Shown here: positions 8,506-17,057 of the stretch, one piece after another | How the letters are laid out: the number at the start of each line of letters is the position of its first letter | Numbering within the stretch: the first letter of the stretch is position 1 | Assembly: GCA_024231855.1 (NCBI GenBank) | Contig: JAAEQD010000208.1 | Coordinates: 1 to 64,000, forward strand | From: Candidatus Zixiibacteriota bacterium | GTDB lineage: Bacteria > Zixibacteria > MSB-5A5 > UBA10806 > 4484-95 | Direction: 5' to 3' | Length of the DNA: 64,000 nucleotides | The notes under the pieces: generated by a model | Told to the model about the DNA's origin: nothing | Seen by the model: the letters and a program-made list of their open reading frames with translations, nothing else | The model's database searches: none | Program-made: the position numbers and the translations under genes

Positions 8506-9390
8506 CTAGTTGGAAGTACCGCCGCAGAGGTTGCCTAGTTCCACGTAGGCGTCATGCATTTTGTCGAATTCCTTGGTCAGCTTCTTGTCGTTGTCGCCTC
8601 TGACTGCCTTGCCGAGCTTGTCGACTTTCTTGATCAGGTTCTTGCGTTTCTTGTCGAATTTCTTCTTGTCGATATTACAGGTACCGGAGCAGTCGAGATC
8701 TTTCAGGGCGTCGGCTTTTTGGGCCAGCATGGGATAGGTCGAACGGATGGTTTCGAAGTCGGCGTTTTTCAGAGCCATATGCATCGGATGCATAATGCTA
8801 TGGAAATCGTTGAGTTCTCTGCATTTGACGTTCGTCGGGCAGGCGTGATCCGCACCATGACCGAACGTTTTTGCCGTGGCGGCAGTGCTGGGTCTCACCG
8901 AAGCGGTAACGCCGCATTGCGATTGGACTTTAGGCGAACAAGTTTTCGCGCATTTCTTGCTGCAGCCCTTTTTGGCAGGCGTAGCTTTTTTGGCTTCACC
9001 CGATAAGTTGATCCGGGCTACATTTTTCGTGGCTGCTTCGGGTTTGGCGGTCGGCGGCAATAAAGCGCTTTTGGCGGCCTGGGATTCCTCTTTGCAGTGA
9101 GTAGCCTCGCCAACTGTTTTAGCGTTGGCCGATACCTTATAGCCGAGAGCGGCCAGGGAGTTGAGAAGCGCGTCGCTATTTGTTTTATCGCTTTCGTATA
9201 CGACATTAGCGGAACCGGGCTTCAGTTTGACATCGGCAGTTTTAACCCCATCGATGCCTTTAAGGGTCTTGGTAACTTTACCAACACATCCACCGCAGGT
9301 CATCCCCTCGATAGATATGACAATTTTCTCCTCCGCGGCAAAACATAGCGAAGCCAGCAAGAGGACTAAGATTATTACTACTTGTTTCAA
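8506..9390 (-). CDS. secreted heavy-metal-associated (HMA) domain protein with Cys-rich linker
   Basis: 294 residues from a TTG start with GGAGG six bases upstream. A signal peptide (1-19, ending LCFAAE) is followed by an HMA domain (about 20-90) with the metal-binding MTCGGC at 30-35. A Lys/Ala/Cys-rich linker (CSKKCAKTC, about 145-153) leads to a C-terminal helical domain with HSIMHPMHMAL and a Cys pair (DCSGTC), ending LCGGTSN. HMA domains bind Cu(I), Hg or Zn through the CxxC pair; a periplasmic location suggests metal capture or mercury/copper handling, though no P-type ATPase is nearby. The Met/His-rich patch in the C-terminal domain could be a second copper site (inference). It lies 17 bp after the XRE regulator stop, so the two probably form one operon. 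Confidence 0.85.
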   Translation of the reverse strand: MKQVVIILVLLLASLCFAAEEKIVISIEGMTCGGCVGKVTKTLKGIDGVKTADVKLKPGSANVVYESDKTNSDALLNSLAALGYKVSANAKTVGEATHCKEESQAAKSALLPPTAKPEAATKNVARINLSGEAKKATPAKKGCSKKCAKTCSPKVQSQCGVTASVRPSTAATAKTFGHGADHACPTNVKCRELNDFHSIMHPMHMALKNADFETIRSTYPMLAQKADALKDLDCSGTCNIDKKKFDKKRKNLIKKVDKLGKAVRGDNDKKLTKEFDKMHDAYVELGNLCGGTSN

Positions 9391-9407
9391 GATGTTCCTC
9401 CAGTAAA

Positions 9408-9614
9408 CTACTTTTTACCGATGAGCGAGAATAAATCGTTGACAGTTTTACCGAACAGTTTTGATAGCCTTAGCGCTAAAAGGGTAGAGGGAACGCAAGC
9501 TCCCTTTTCGATAGAGATAATGGTTTGACGGCTAACCCCAATAATCTCAGCAAGTTCGGCTTGTGATAAGCCCTTTTTTAAGCGCATTTCCCTGATTTTG
9601 TTTTTTATTTTCAT
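9408..9614 (-). CDS. XRE-family helix-turn-helix regulator
   Basis: 68 residues, nearly all a Cro/CI-type HTH: KIREMRLKKGLSQAELAEIIGVSRQTIISIEKG, with the recognition helix around SRQTIISIE, then LALRLSKLFGKTVNDLFSL. This is the compact stand-alone type that represses its own promoter in known cases. No Shine-Dalgarno precedes the ATG and the best promoter places the start of transcription almost at the ATG, so the message may be leaderless. It is first in an operon with the HMA-domain gene and is divergent from the Zn-ribbon/helicase operon. Confidence 0.9.
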   Translation of the reverse strand: MKIKNKIREMRLKKGLSQAELAEIIGVSRQTIISIEKGACVPSTLLALRLSKLFGKTVNDLFSLIGKK

Positions 9615-9621
9615 GGGATTA

Positions 9622-9649
9622 AAAATACAAAAAAAAAGTGCAGAGTCAA
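9622..9649 (-). promoter_or_regulatory. promoter of the XRE-HMA operon
   Basis: On the minus strand TTGACT (9649-9644), a 16-bp spacer and TATTTT (9627-9622). The -10 ends only 7 bp before the ATG at 9614, implying a leaderless or near-leaderless transcript. A GTGCAG site (9638-9643) sits in the spacer next to the -35. Confidence 0.55.
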
Positions 9650-9707
9650 GTAAATTTTGCCGAAAAAACTTGACAGGGGCACAAATGTGCAGTATATTTA
9701 TGTGCAG
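9638..9707. promoter_or_regulatory. GTGCAG repeat operator between divergent operons
   Basis: GTGCAG occurs at 9638-9643, 9687-9692 and 9702-9707, and GCACAAATGTGC is a 12-bp inverted repeat at 9679-9690 inside the plus-strand promoter spacer. The sites overlap the minus-strand promoter and flank the plus-strand -10. The likely ligand is the adjacent XRE regulator, which would then control both operons (inference). Confidence 0.55.
9670..9698 (+). promoter_or_regulatory. promoter of the Zn-ribbon/helicase operon
   Basis: TTGACA (9670-9675), a 17-bp spacer and TATATT (9693-9698) form a near-consensus sigma-70 promoter about 50 bp before the ATG at 9752. Confidence 0.7.
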
Positions 9708-9751
9708 GCAAGACTCGGAAACGCTATTTTTAAGTTTTTAAAGGAGGAAAT

Positions 9752-9946
9752 ATGAATGCCATCACTCAACTAGACCTGTTAGTGGCCCAGAAAACCTGTC
9801 GTTGCGGCGGCAAACTGGTTTTCGATGGGCGGTTTTATATCTGCACCGAGTGCAATCATACCTATTGCCCGGAATGTTTCGGCTATGTAGTCGCTTCCGG
9901 GGGATGTTTTCATTGCATGAGTTGCGGATTCAGTATGTGTGGATAG
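9752..9946 (+). CDS. 64-residue zinc-ribbon protein
   Basis: Strong ribosome site (AAAGGAGG) before the ATG. The protein has ten cysteines after residue 15: TCRCGG, ICTECNHTYCPECFG, then GGCFHCMSCGFSMCG at the C-terminus. This can fold as two zinc ribbons. The last part closely resembles the Cys-rich tail of adenosylcobalamin-dependent ribonucleotide reductase (GCxxCxxCGxSxCG), but there is no catalytic domain here, so it is a stand-alone ribbon. It is 6 bp upstream of the helicase and surely co-expressed with it; it may be a nucleic-acid- or protein-binding partner of that enzyme (inference). Confidence 0.75.
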   Translation: MNAITQLDLLVAQKTCRCGGKLVFDGRFYICTECNHTYCPECFGYVVASGGCFHCMSCGFSMCG

Positions 9947-9952
9947 ATCGCC

Positions 9953-12514
9953 ATGCGTATTAATGATTTGATGAGATTCGGCTTTTCATCCCGGATTGTC
10001 GAATGCTGGAGAAACGATGGCCTGGATTTCCTGCTGCCTTTACAGGTGGAGGCGGTTAAAAGCCACGGTATACTGGATAATAAGGATTTACTGATTTGTG
10101 GGCCGACATCATCGGGTAAGACTTTCTGCGGCGAGCTGGCGGCGATGAAAGCTTATCAGAACAATCTCAAAGCCATATTCCTGGTGCCGCTTAAAGCTCT
10201 GGCCGATGAAAAATACGCCGAGTTCAGGAAACGATATCGCAAAATAGGCTTGAGGATTATTATTGTCGATTCGGATTATCCGGAGAATAAACGTCTTTTC
10301 GGAAACGGCGAATTCGAAATCGCGATAATCGTGTACGAAATGTTCAACGCCCTGACTGTGACCAGCTTACGTGGGTTGGAATCGGTCGGAACAATCGTTT
10401 TCGATGAGTTTCAGTTGATCACAACTTCGGATCGGGGAGTCGCTTATGAAGCGGCAATCACCAAGGTCAGGAATTTACCGCGAATGATTCAGATCATCGG
10501 CTTAATCGGCGGATTGGACAAATGCGATCTGTTCGGGAAATGGTTGGATATAGCTATTCTTAAATCGACTAATCGGCCGGTGGAACTTTACCGCGGCGTG
10601 CTTTACGATGGCCGCTTTTCTTTCAAACGTTTCAACGATTGTCTTGAGGGGATCGAGTATTTCACCGGTAAGGATAGCTCAACGGAGGTGGTTTATGATG
10701 AAAGTTACGTGTCCGCGGATATGCTTCAGGGGGTTAAGCATCTAATTGATAAGGGAGAGCAGGCGTTGATATTTATCTCGACCCGGTTGGCTTGCCAGAG
10801 AATAGCAGGCATACTGGCCGAAATGATCTCATCGCCGCCGGCCGATATTACGCTGACGCGACTGGATGATCTTCCGGATACTCTTCAGAAGGCCACTCTG
10901 GTAGAGTGCCTTAAGCATGGGATTGGCTATCACAACGCGGATTTGAGTTTATCATACAGGAAACTATTGGAGGAGGGTTTCGTATCGGGCGAGATAAGGG
11001 TGGTGGTCTGTACCACAACTCTGGCATTGGGTGTCAATTTGCCGTCGAAGAATGTTTTTATCGAGCCGGCGAAATATTATAACGGCTTCAATGGCGAACC
11101 GGTGTTGAAACCCCTCTTAATGGATGACTACAATCAGATCGCCGGCCGGGCCGGCCGCTATGGCAAATCCGATGATTATGGCCGGGCAATAATTATCGCC
11201 AGCGACGAGAACGATCGAGAACGAATCAGAGAGCATTATATAAACGGTTCAGCCGGCCCGGAGGTGCAGTTATTCGATACCGAGAAGCTGGCAGGATTGG
11301 CGCTTCGATGGATTAGTTGTGGTTTGATCAAAGACTATAATGACGCTCGGGATTTGCTGAAAAACAGTTTGCGGGGATATTATGAAGGATTCACTAATGA
11401 TGCTCCAACCAGGGTTATTGATTATCTTAATCTGCATGGTTTCATAACGCTGAAGGGTTGCCGTCTGGCTTGCACCGATATGGGCCAGGTCGCCGCCGGG
11501 CATAATATCGAACTCGATACGGCCGCCAGGATCAACGATGGTTATGCCAAGTATAAGCTGGCGGATAATTTTCTAAGTTGGATTTTCTTTCTGACCGATT
11601 TCCCCGAATGCCGAGGTGAACTCGTTCGATATAATTCCGCCTATTATTTTGATTATTATGATCGCGGGTTTATTGAGGGATTAATTAACCGCTTTAATGA
11701 AACGTCAAGCGGACCATTGGCTGATTTAATCGACAATTCGGCTGCCACGGCAACGCCGTCTCGTATCAAAACATTGAAATTATTGGCCGATTTGATACAG
11801 CCGATGGCGACTATAGAGCTTGAAACGAATTATGACCGCGGCTGGGGAAGGCTGAATCGTATAGGGATGTTTTTCTCGAACCTGCTGGGGGCAGTGGCTG
11901 ATATCGGCAAAAGCGGCGAGCTTGATAAAGATCAACGAACGAAACTGTTAAACTATGCTGAATGCCTGTATCATGCCGTGCCCCAAAGCGGTTTGCCTTT
12001 GGCCCGGTTAAAAGTGCAGCTTTTGGAGCGCGATTATATATTGCGGCTGAACCGGGCCGATATTTACGCCGCTACCGACGTGGTAAATTCCGGTTATGAT
12101 ATAATATCGAATTTGATACCGGAGTCAGTCGCCGGACGATTATTCGATAAATGCCAGAATATCGTTTCGGTAGAAGCTAAATCAAAAAAGACGAGTATAA
12201 ATCCTGATAAACCGTCGCTTAAGGCGAAGAAAAAAGGCGCCAGATACGAAGTGGTTATCAATGACGCGACAATAAACCTTCAACCGAGGCTTTATAAATA
12301 TCTCAACAAGCTCTGGAACGCCGATGGTCCAGATGGTTGGCTCGATAAGAATTTCCTTGATACGGGGAATAACCAGGTAAAATATATCTATAAGTTGAGA
12401 AAGGCGCTTGAGCCGGCTAATGGCGTGTGCCTTGAATGTGATGGCGCCGGAAGATACAGGTTGGTGCTAGAATTCGGTAAACGGCCGGCCCAGGGCGTAG
12501 AGGTTACCGGATAG
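9953..12514 (+). CDS. Ski2-like superfamily 2 helicase with C-terminal winged helix
   Basis: 853 residues. Motif I GPTSSGKT (50-57), motif II DEFQ (151-154, where most of the family has DExH), and in the second RecA domain CTTTLALGVNLP (motif V region) and motif VI QIAGRAGR (395-401). These place it with the Ski2/Hel308-like DNA or RNA helicases. A helical region follows, and the last 75 residues (EVVINDATINLQPRLYKYLNKLW ... YIYKLRKAL ... GRYRLVLEFG) look like an OmpR-type winged helix, an unusual addition. It should unwind or translocate on nucleic acid; the winged helix could guide it to DNA. It is the second gene of the operon whose promoter carries GTGCAG operators. The 3' end overlaps the convergent propeller gene by 48 bp. 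Confidence 0.85.
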   Translation: MRINDLMRFGFSSRIVECWRNDGLDFLLPLQVEAVKSHGILDNKDLLICGPTSSGKTFCGELAAMKAYQNNLKAIFLVPLKALADEKYAEFRKRYRKIGLRIIIVDSDYPENKRLFGNGEFEIAIIVYEMFNALTVTSLRGLESVGTIVFDEFQLITTSDRGVAYEAAITKVRNLPRMIQIIGLIGGLDKCDLFGKWLDIAILKSTNRPVELYRGVLYDGRFSFKRFNDCLEGIEYFTGKDSSTEVVYDESYVSADMLQGVKHLIDKGEQALIFISTRLACQRIAGILAEMISSPPADITLTRLDDLPDTLQKATLVECLKHGIGYHNADLSLSYRKLLEEGFVSGEIRVVVCTTTLALGVNLPSKNVFIEPAKYYNGFNGEPVLKPLLMDDYNQIAGRAGRYGKSDDYGRAIIIASDENDRERIREHYINGSAGPEVQLFDTEKLAGLALRWISCGLIKDYNDARDLLKNSLRGYYEGFTNDAPTRVIDYLNLHGFITLKGCRLACTDMGQVAAGHNIELDTAARINDGYAKYKLADNFLSWIFFLTDFPECRGELVRYNSAYYFDYYDRGFIEGLINRFNETSSGPLADLIDNSAATATPSRIKTLKLLADLIQPMATIELETNYDRGWGRLNRIGMFFSNLLGAVADIGKSGELDKDQRTKLLNYAECLYHAVPQSGLPLARLKVQLLERDYILRLNRADIYAATDVVNSGYDIISNLIPESVAGRLFDKCQNIVSVEAKSKKTSINPDKPSLKAKKKGARYEVVINDATINLQPRLYKYLNKLWNADGPDGWLDKNFLDTGNNQVKYIYKLRKALEPANGVCLECDGAGRYRLVLEFGKRPAQGVEVTG

Positions 12515-13600
12515 ATCGCCGAAGAAAATATGTTCGCCATAGATAGCCGGCGATGAGTTTGAGATATGCTTTATCGCGAAACTATACTCCATCGCACCGT
12601 TTTCGATATTTAGCGCGTAGAGATTCATATCATAGGATAAGAAATATACTATGTTGCCCGCGATTGTCGGACTGGAGTAGATATCACCATGGGTTTTAAA
12701 TCGCCAGAGTTCCTCGCCGCTTTGGGTATCCAGACAATAGAATGTCGAATCAAGCGCGCCGCAGAATAGTCGGTTACCTTTAATACCGGGTGATGAGTAT
12801 ACGATATCACCGGCGGCAAATCGCCAAATCTCCCGGCCGGACTCGATATCAACGCAATAGATATTACTGTCGTGACCACCGATAAACACATAGCCGTTTA
12901 AGCTATCGATTGCCGGCGAGGAAGCGATGTCTTTATCGGTTTTAAATTCCCAGATTAAATCGCCGGTGTTTTTGTTAAGACAATAAAGATAGGAATCCGA
13001 ACTGCCGATCAGAAGCTTCTCCCGCCAAATCGCCGGTGAACTGACAATCCAGTAATCGGTTGTATATTTCCACAACATCATACCGTCATACTTATCCAGG
13101 GCATACACGTTTCCGGAAAAATTCCCCGTATATACGGCGCTCCGGTCTACTACAGGCGAACTGGAAAAGGCGCCGGTATCTGAGAAAACCCATTGCATTT
13201 GGCCCGTTAATCTGTCAAGCGCGTAGAAATGAAAATCCCATGATCCGAAATAGATGAAATTGCTGTCGATAGCCGGTGTGGAATATACTTTTTCTTTGGT
13301 CGGATACAGCCATATATCTTTTAAACTTTTGATTTCAATCGCGATCAAACCTTCTTCGGTACCGCAGTAGAGAGTGTCATTGTAAACAACAGGTGAAGAT
13401 TGAATGGGCACATCCATTTCGTAAATCCAGGCGACATCTGTTTTGGGTCCGGTGCCGGCGTCAATAGACGCGGAAGTACCAAGATTGTTGCCTTTGAAGC
13501 TGGACCAATCAGTTGTCTTTAAGGAATCCTTATCTTTCGCGCAGTTAGCGCATAATGCCCAAAGAACCGCTGAAGCTAAAAGTATTTCTTTATATTTCAT
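12467..13600 (-). CDS. PQQ-like beta-propeller protein, exported
   Basis: 377 residues with an N-terminal export signal (ILLASAVLWALCANCAKDKD). A Cys follows the hydrophobic core, but the lipobox is poor. The body is a series of propeller blades of about 38 residues with repeated SSPAI/SSPVV turns and blade cores such as IYCVDIESGREIWRF and FYCLDTQSGEELWRF, the pattern of BamB/quinoprotein propellers. No catalytic site of PQQ dehydrogenases is visible, so a scaffold or binding role is likelier. The start overlaps the stop of the upstream TPR lipoprotein by one base (TAATG), so the two are translationally coupled. Confidence 0.85.
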   Translation of the reverse strand: MKYKEILLASAVLWALCANCAKDKDSLKTTDWSSFKGNNLGTSASIDAGTGPKTDVAWIYEMDVPIQSSPVVYNDTLYCGTEEGLIAIEIKSLKDIWLYPTKEKVYSTPAIDSNFIYFGSWDFHFYALDRLTGQMQWVFSDTGAFSSSPVVDRSAVYTGNFSGNVYALDKYDGMMLWKYTTDYWIVSSPAIWREKLLIGSSDSYLYCLNKNTGDLIWEFKTDKDIASSPAIDSLNGYVFIGGHDSNIYCVDIESGREIWRFAAGDIVYSSPGIKGNRLFCGALDSTFYCLDTQSGEELWRFKTHGDIYSSPTIAGNIVYFLSYDMNLYALNIENGAMEYSFAIKHISNSSPAIYGEHIFFGDLSGNLYALGRPFTEF

Positions 13601-15123
13601 TATCGCTTTAACCTTTGGATGCGAGCTTTAATTTTATCAAGATCGCCGGCATCAGGATTGATTTCAATAAACTTTGTCAGCCATTTTATCACTTTATTAT
13701 TATCTTTGATTTCGTTTTCATATATATCGGCTAATTTCAATGGGGCGAATCTGCCTTCCGGAGTGAGCGGATATAGACCGAACAATTGCTCTAAGGTTTC
13801 GATAACTTTAGTTATGTCCTGCGTTTCGGTATAACATCTGACCAGGTATCCCATCGCCCGGGCCGCCATAAGGGGATTGGAAGTTTCGGGATTAGTAAAT
13901 CTTGTTATGTACGCGGCGGTCTCCTCGAATTTTTGGCTTGCCAGTTTAATTTGGCCATTCGACCTATAGCGGTTGGCGACATGAAGTCCAGCTTCAAAAG
14001 CTTTGTCTGTACCCGGAAACGATGCCTGAACCAGGTCGAATTGACCGATCGCTTGCTCCCATCGGTCCTCTTTTTCATAGCATATAGCCGTCAGGTAATA
14101 GGCTTCGGCAACCGTTATATCGCTAACTTTTGGCAATTTCTTGATACCTTTAATCGCCTCGCGCGCTTTACTATATTTTTGTTGCTCGAATAGACTGACC
14201 CCCAGGCCCAATGTCATCCGGCCGATCTCCTTTGTGTCGGTATAATGTCTGATAAATTCTCGATATGTTTGTTCGGCTTTTTTATAATTGCCGGTTCTAT
14301 TCATATGGATATCCGCCAAAATCATAAGAACTCGCGAGGTTAAAAGCCCCGTGCTATCATCTCGAGTATCTTCCAGAATTGTAACGGCACGGTTGTATTT
14401 TTGTTGTCTGAGATAAGTAGCTACTATTTTACCCAGAACCGCGCTTTCGAATGGTGTTCCGGGATGCAGGGATCTTATCTGATTATAATAAGTTCTGGCC
14501 TGGTCGAGCATGGAATCGTATTTTCTAGTATTACCGAGCATTAGCCACATCTCCGCCGCCTTAACCGGAGCGCTTAAAGCGTCCAGATTAGGATTTTGCG
14601 GCTGAATGAAGCGCTTATAACTGTCAGCCAATTGTTCATATAGCCTGGCCGCCTCTTTATATCGTTTAGCATTCTCCCGGCATAATGCCAGGTAATTGAT
14701 TGCCGCCCCGCGCTGAATCAAATTGGCAGCCGGGCTATCGACTATAATTTTGAAGTTATTGTATGAGCTTTCGTATTCTTTCCTGTCCAGGTAAAGCGCG
14801 CCGATTCTGGTAAAAGAGAGAAGCGCTAACTCCCAGGTTTGATGTAATACGCGCGATGCCTTTAAGACAGCAACTGAGTCATCAGGTAAATCCACCATAT
14901 CGGTAACTTGTTCGTAAGCCTCGACCAGGGCTTCTAAATCATCATCCGATAACCGGGGGCCTTTTATCTTAAATTGTTCCTGCAAGCGATCGGCTTCATT
15001 GAATTTCTTCTCCATCTCATATCTGACCGCCAGATCGGTTTTCCTGCCGCAAGCAACTATCAAGCAGGCTAAGCAAACACCAATCGCGAAATATCCAGCT
15101 ATTTTCTTCAATCTTTTTTCCAT
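13600..15123 (-). CDS. TPR-rich lipoprotein
   Basis: 507 residues. The signal peptide ends in a lipobox LIVAC, with the modified Cys at 25. The rest is all-helical with TPR units (for example AINYLALCRENAKRYKEAARLYEQLAD, and VAEAYYLTAICYEKEDRWEQAIGQFDLV) and ends KIKARIQRLKR. It resembles the BamD/YbgF-type outer-membrane TPR lipoproteins, though longer. Coupled to a PQQ-propeller protein, it may form an envelope complex that assembles or traffics proteins (inference; BamB and BamD are propeller and TPR partners in the classical Bam complex). Confidence 0.85.
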   Translation of the reverse strand: MEKRLKKIAGYFAIGVCLACLIVACGRKTDLAVRYEMEKKFNEADRLQEQFKIKGPRLSDDDLEALVEAYEQVTDMVDLPDDSVAVLKASRVLHQTWELALLSFTRIGALYLDRKEYESSYNNFKIIVDSPAANLIQRGAAINYLALCRENAKRYKEAARLYEQLADSYKRFIQPQNPNLDALSAPVKAAEMWLMLGNTRKYDSMLDQARTYYNQIRSLHPGTPFESAVLGKIVATYLRQQKYNRAVTILEDTRDDSTGLLTSRVLMILADIHMNRTGNYKKAEQTYREFIRHYTDTKEIGRMTLGLGVSLFEQQKYSKAREAIKGIKKLPKVSDITVAEAYYLTAICYEKEDRWEQAIGQFDLVQASFPGTDKAFEAGLHVANRYRSNGQIKLASQKFEETAAYITRFTNPETSNPLMAARAMGYLVRCYTETQDITKVIETLEQLFGLYPLTPEGRFAPLKLADIYENEIKDNNKVIKWLTKFIEINPDAGDLDKIKARIQRLKR

Positions 15124-15194
15124 TCAACTTAAACGTTAAATTTCAGAGCCAATGTCTCATTATACTACTATTGTTAATCGGTTGGAAAGAGAGA

Positions 15195-15211
15195 ATTTCA
15201 ATTATTGAAAT
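15195..15211. promoter_or_regulatory. 8-bp inverted repeat between divergent genes
   Basis: ATTTCAAT-T-ATTGAAAT sits midway in the 15124-15300 gap between the TPR lipoprotein (minus) and the portal gene (plus). It could be an operator for either; no other signal is supported in this AT-rich gap. Confidence 0.3.
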
Positions 15212-15300
15212 AGTATTAGTTCGTGCAAACTGCATTGATTATAAGATATCGGGCTTAAATGAAATGGATCATCTACAGAATATGACATTCAGGAGCGGAT

Positions 15301-16536
15301 ATGTTCAAAACCAAATTGAAAGGTTTGCTTGCCAAAAGCAGGTCGGATCGGCCTAAATCGGCCGGAACAACACCAAAAATCAAAAGCTTTGAACTGAAAT
15401 TGCCATCCGGTTATGGATATCGCCGTCAAGATCGAATCGGTCTTTATCGTTTTCTGGCGGAGAATATCCCGGTACTTAATGGTTCGATCTGGCTCTGGAC
15501 GCGATTATGTTCGGCGCCGGTCGAATTCAGATTCGACGGTCTTTCCGACTCAATAGCTCATGACTTGATCAATCGAATCGATAAGATGCTTACGCCGTTT
15601 TCCTATCAGAAATCCGGAGGAATTGAAACAATTGTTAATATGTATTTCCGTTCCCTGTTTGTCGATGGCTGTTTTGGGGGAGAAGTGATATTGAATCCAG
15701 GGCGGGATTCAATTACCGAGTTTTATCCCTGCAATAACAGATTGTTATCATTCGAGCGTGAAAACGCGGGCTGGCAGATATATTATGAAACTGACGCCCG
15801 GCGAATTAAACTCGATCCGGGTTCGTTTTATTATACCGGATTGGATGCCACCTTGCATGATCCGCGCGGCTCGAGTTTATTATCCTCAATAGGTTTTATT
15901 TCACATCTTGAACAGAAACTGATTCATGATATGTCGCAAACACTGGAGCGGGCGGGTTATCAGCGGATACAAGTGCAACTTACCAAGCCCGAGAAGCTAC
16001 CGGCCGAAAGCGATAACGCTTACATCGAACGCGCCAATCGTTATTTCGACAGTACAGTTGAAATGATGAAAAGCCTCAATCCGGCCGACTCGGCGATCAC
16101 CTGGGATGATGTTCAGATTAATACTATTAATCCAGCCGGTATGGGCGCGGCTTCGAGCTGGTATTTATATCATCGTTCGTTGGTCGAGGATATCTGCGCC
16201 GGCGTTCATCTTGACCCGTTTATGCTGGGCTATTCGTTCGGGACAACCCAAACCTGGGCCAGGTTTAAGTTCGAATTAATGATGCGCCAAATAGTAGCCG
16301 TACAGGAGAAAGCCAAAAGTTTCTTGAGATGGCTTATCGGATTGGAGATGGCCCTGCGCGGTTTACCGGGTGATGTCGAAATCATATTCGATAACCGTCG
16401 CGTTTTTGGTTCGTTGGAAAGATACAAAGCCGAAAGTATCATGGCTGAAAGTATCGTATCACAATACCAGGCCGGTTTACTGGATAAGGATCAAGCCCGG
16501 GAACGTTTGGATAAAATCGAGCCGGGGATAATCTGA
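15301..16536 (+). CDS. phage portal protein
   Basis: 411 residues. The N-terminus is basic (KTKLKGLLAKSRSDRPKS), followed by a segment typical of HK97-like portals: YRFLAENIPVLNGSIWLWTRLCSAPVEFRFDG, then DLINRIDKML. The C-terminal half carries SSWYLYHRSLVEDICAGVHL and a long alpha helix (WARFKFELMMRQIVAVQEKAKSFLRWLIGL), which fits the portal stem and wing. Portals form the dodecameric DNA channel at one capsid vertex. It is the first gene of the capsid cassette; its stop overlaps the next start (TGATG). Confidence 0.8.
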   Translation: MFKTKLKGLLAKSRSDRPKSAGTTPKIKSFELKLPSGYGYRRQDRIGLYRFLAENIPVLNGSIWLWTRLCSAPVEFRFDGLSDSIAHDLINRIDKMLTPFSYQKSGGIETIVNMYFRSLFVDGCFGGEVILNPGRDSITEFYPCNNRLLSFERENAGWQIYYETDARRIKLDPGSFYYTGLDATLHDPRGSSLLSSIGFISHLEQKLIHDMSQTLERAGYQRIQVQLTKPEKLPAESDNAYIERANRYFDSTVEMMKSLNPADSAITWDDVQINTINPAGMGAASSWYLYHRSLVEDICAGVHLDPFMLGYSFGTTQTWARFKFELMMRQIVAVQEKAKSFLRWLIGLEMALRGLPGDVEIIFDNRRVFGSLERYKAESIMAESIVSQYQAGLLDKDQARERLDKIEPGII

Positions 16537-17051
16537 TGTGTGATATTTGCCAGAGCGGCCTTCTGGACGAACTTAACAAAAAACGGAATTGGAGGCCCGA
16601 TAGAGTTATCAAATGGGCCGGACGACGAGGATTGAAAATCGATCAGAAGCAGCTTGAGAAACATTTCAATATTCACCTTAATTCAGTATCAAAGAACAAA
16701 AATATAAAAGTTAAAAAAACAGTCAAAGTTAAAGAGGAGTCCGGGAAAGCTGCTCGGACAGTCATCTCAGGCAAAGAACAACCTTCAATTATAGAACACG
16801 ATACCTCCATAACCCCCGTACATCCGGCCGATGATCAGTTTCTTAATGAGGTCATCGGTCGGGTTTTTCAGAATTTGACCGGCGGTAAATTCGAACTTAA
16901 ACTTGAACACGGCTTTAAGGCAATTGAAATCAAACAAAAGATATCCGATACTACCAATGTCGAAAACCTGTTACTCGAGTTATTAAACGAAATACGAACT
17001 CAGGAATTGGCCGCGCCTAATCCGAACGAATCAAGTCAATCCGTTAAATAG
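16536..17051 (+). CDS. possible small terminase subunit
   Basis: 171 residues. It starts MCDICQSG and has a basic helix-rich segment (RNWRPDRVIKWAGRRGLKIDQKQLEKHFNIHL) that looks like a helix-turn-helix, then a Lys/Glu-rich linker and a helical C-terminus (VENLLLELLNEIRTQELA). Position between portal and large terminase, and a DNA-binding-like N-terminus, suggest the small terminase (DNA recognition). No family match is certain. Confidence 0.5.
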   Translation: MCDICQSGLLDELNKKRNWRPDRVIKWAGRRGLKIDQKQLEKHFNIHLNSVSKNKNIKVKKTVKVKEESGKAARTVISGKEQPSIIEHDTSITPVHPADDQFLNEVIGRVFQNLTGGKFELKLEHGFKAIEIKQKISDTTNVENLLLELLNEIRTQELAAPNPNESSQSVK

Positions 17052-17057
17052 CGCGCA

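Noticed and set aside
8290-8538. Open frame of 82 codons on the plus strand
   Set aside because: It is made of palindromic repeats and a terminator, has no ribosome site and overlaps the minus-strand gene end.
8554-9006. Open frame of 150 codons antisense to the HMA-domain gene
   Set aside because: It is a shadow of the real gene, which has a signal peptide, the MTCGGC motif and a good ribosome site.
15171-15356. Short open frame before the portal gene
   Set aside because: No ribosome site and it overlaps the portal N-terminus in another frame.
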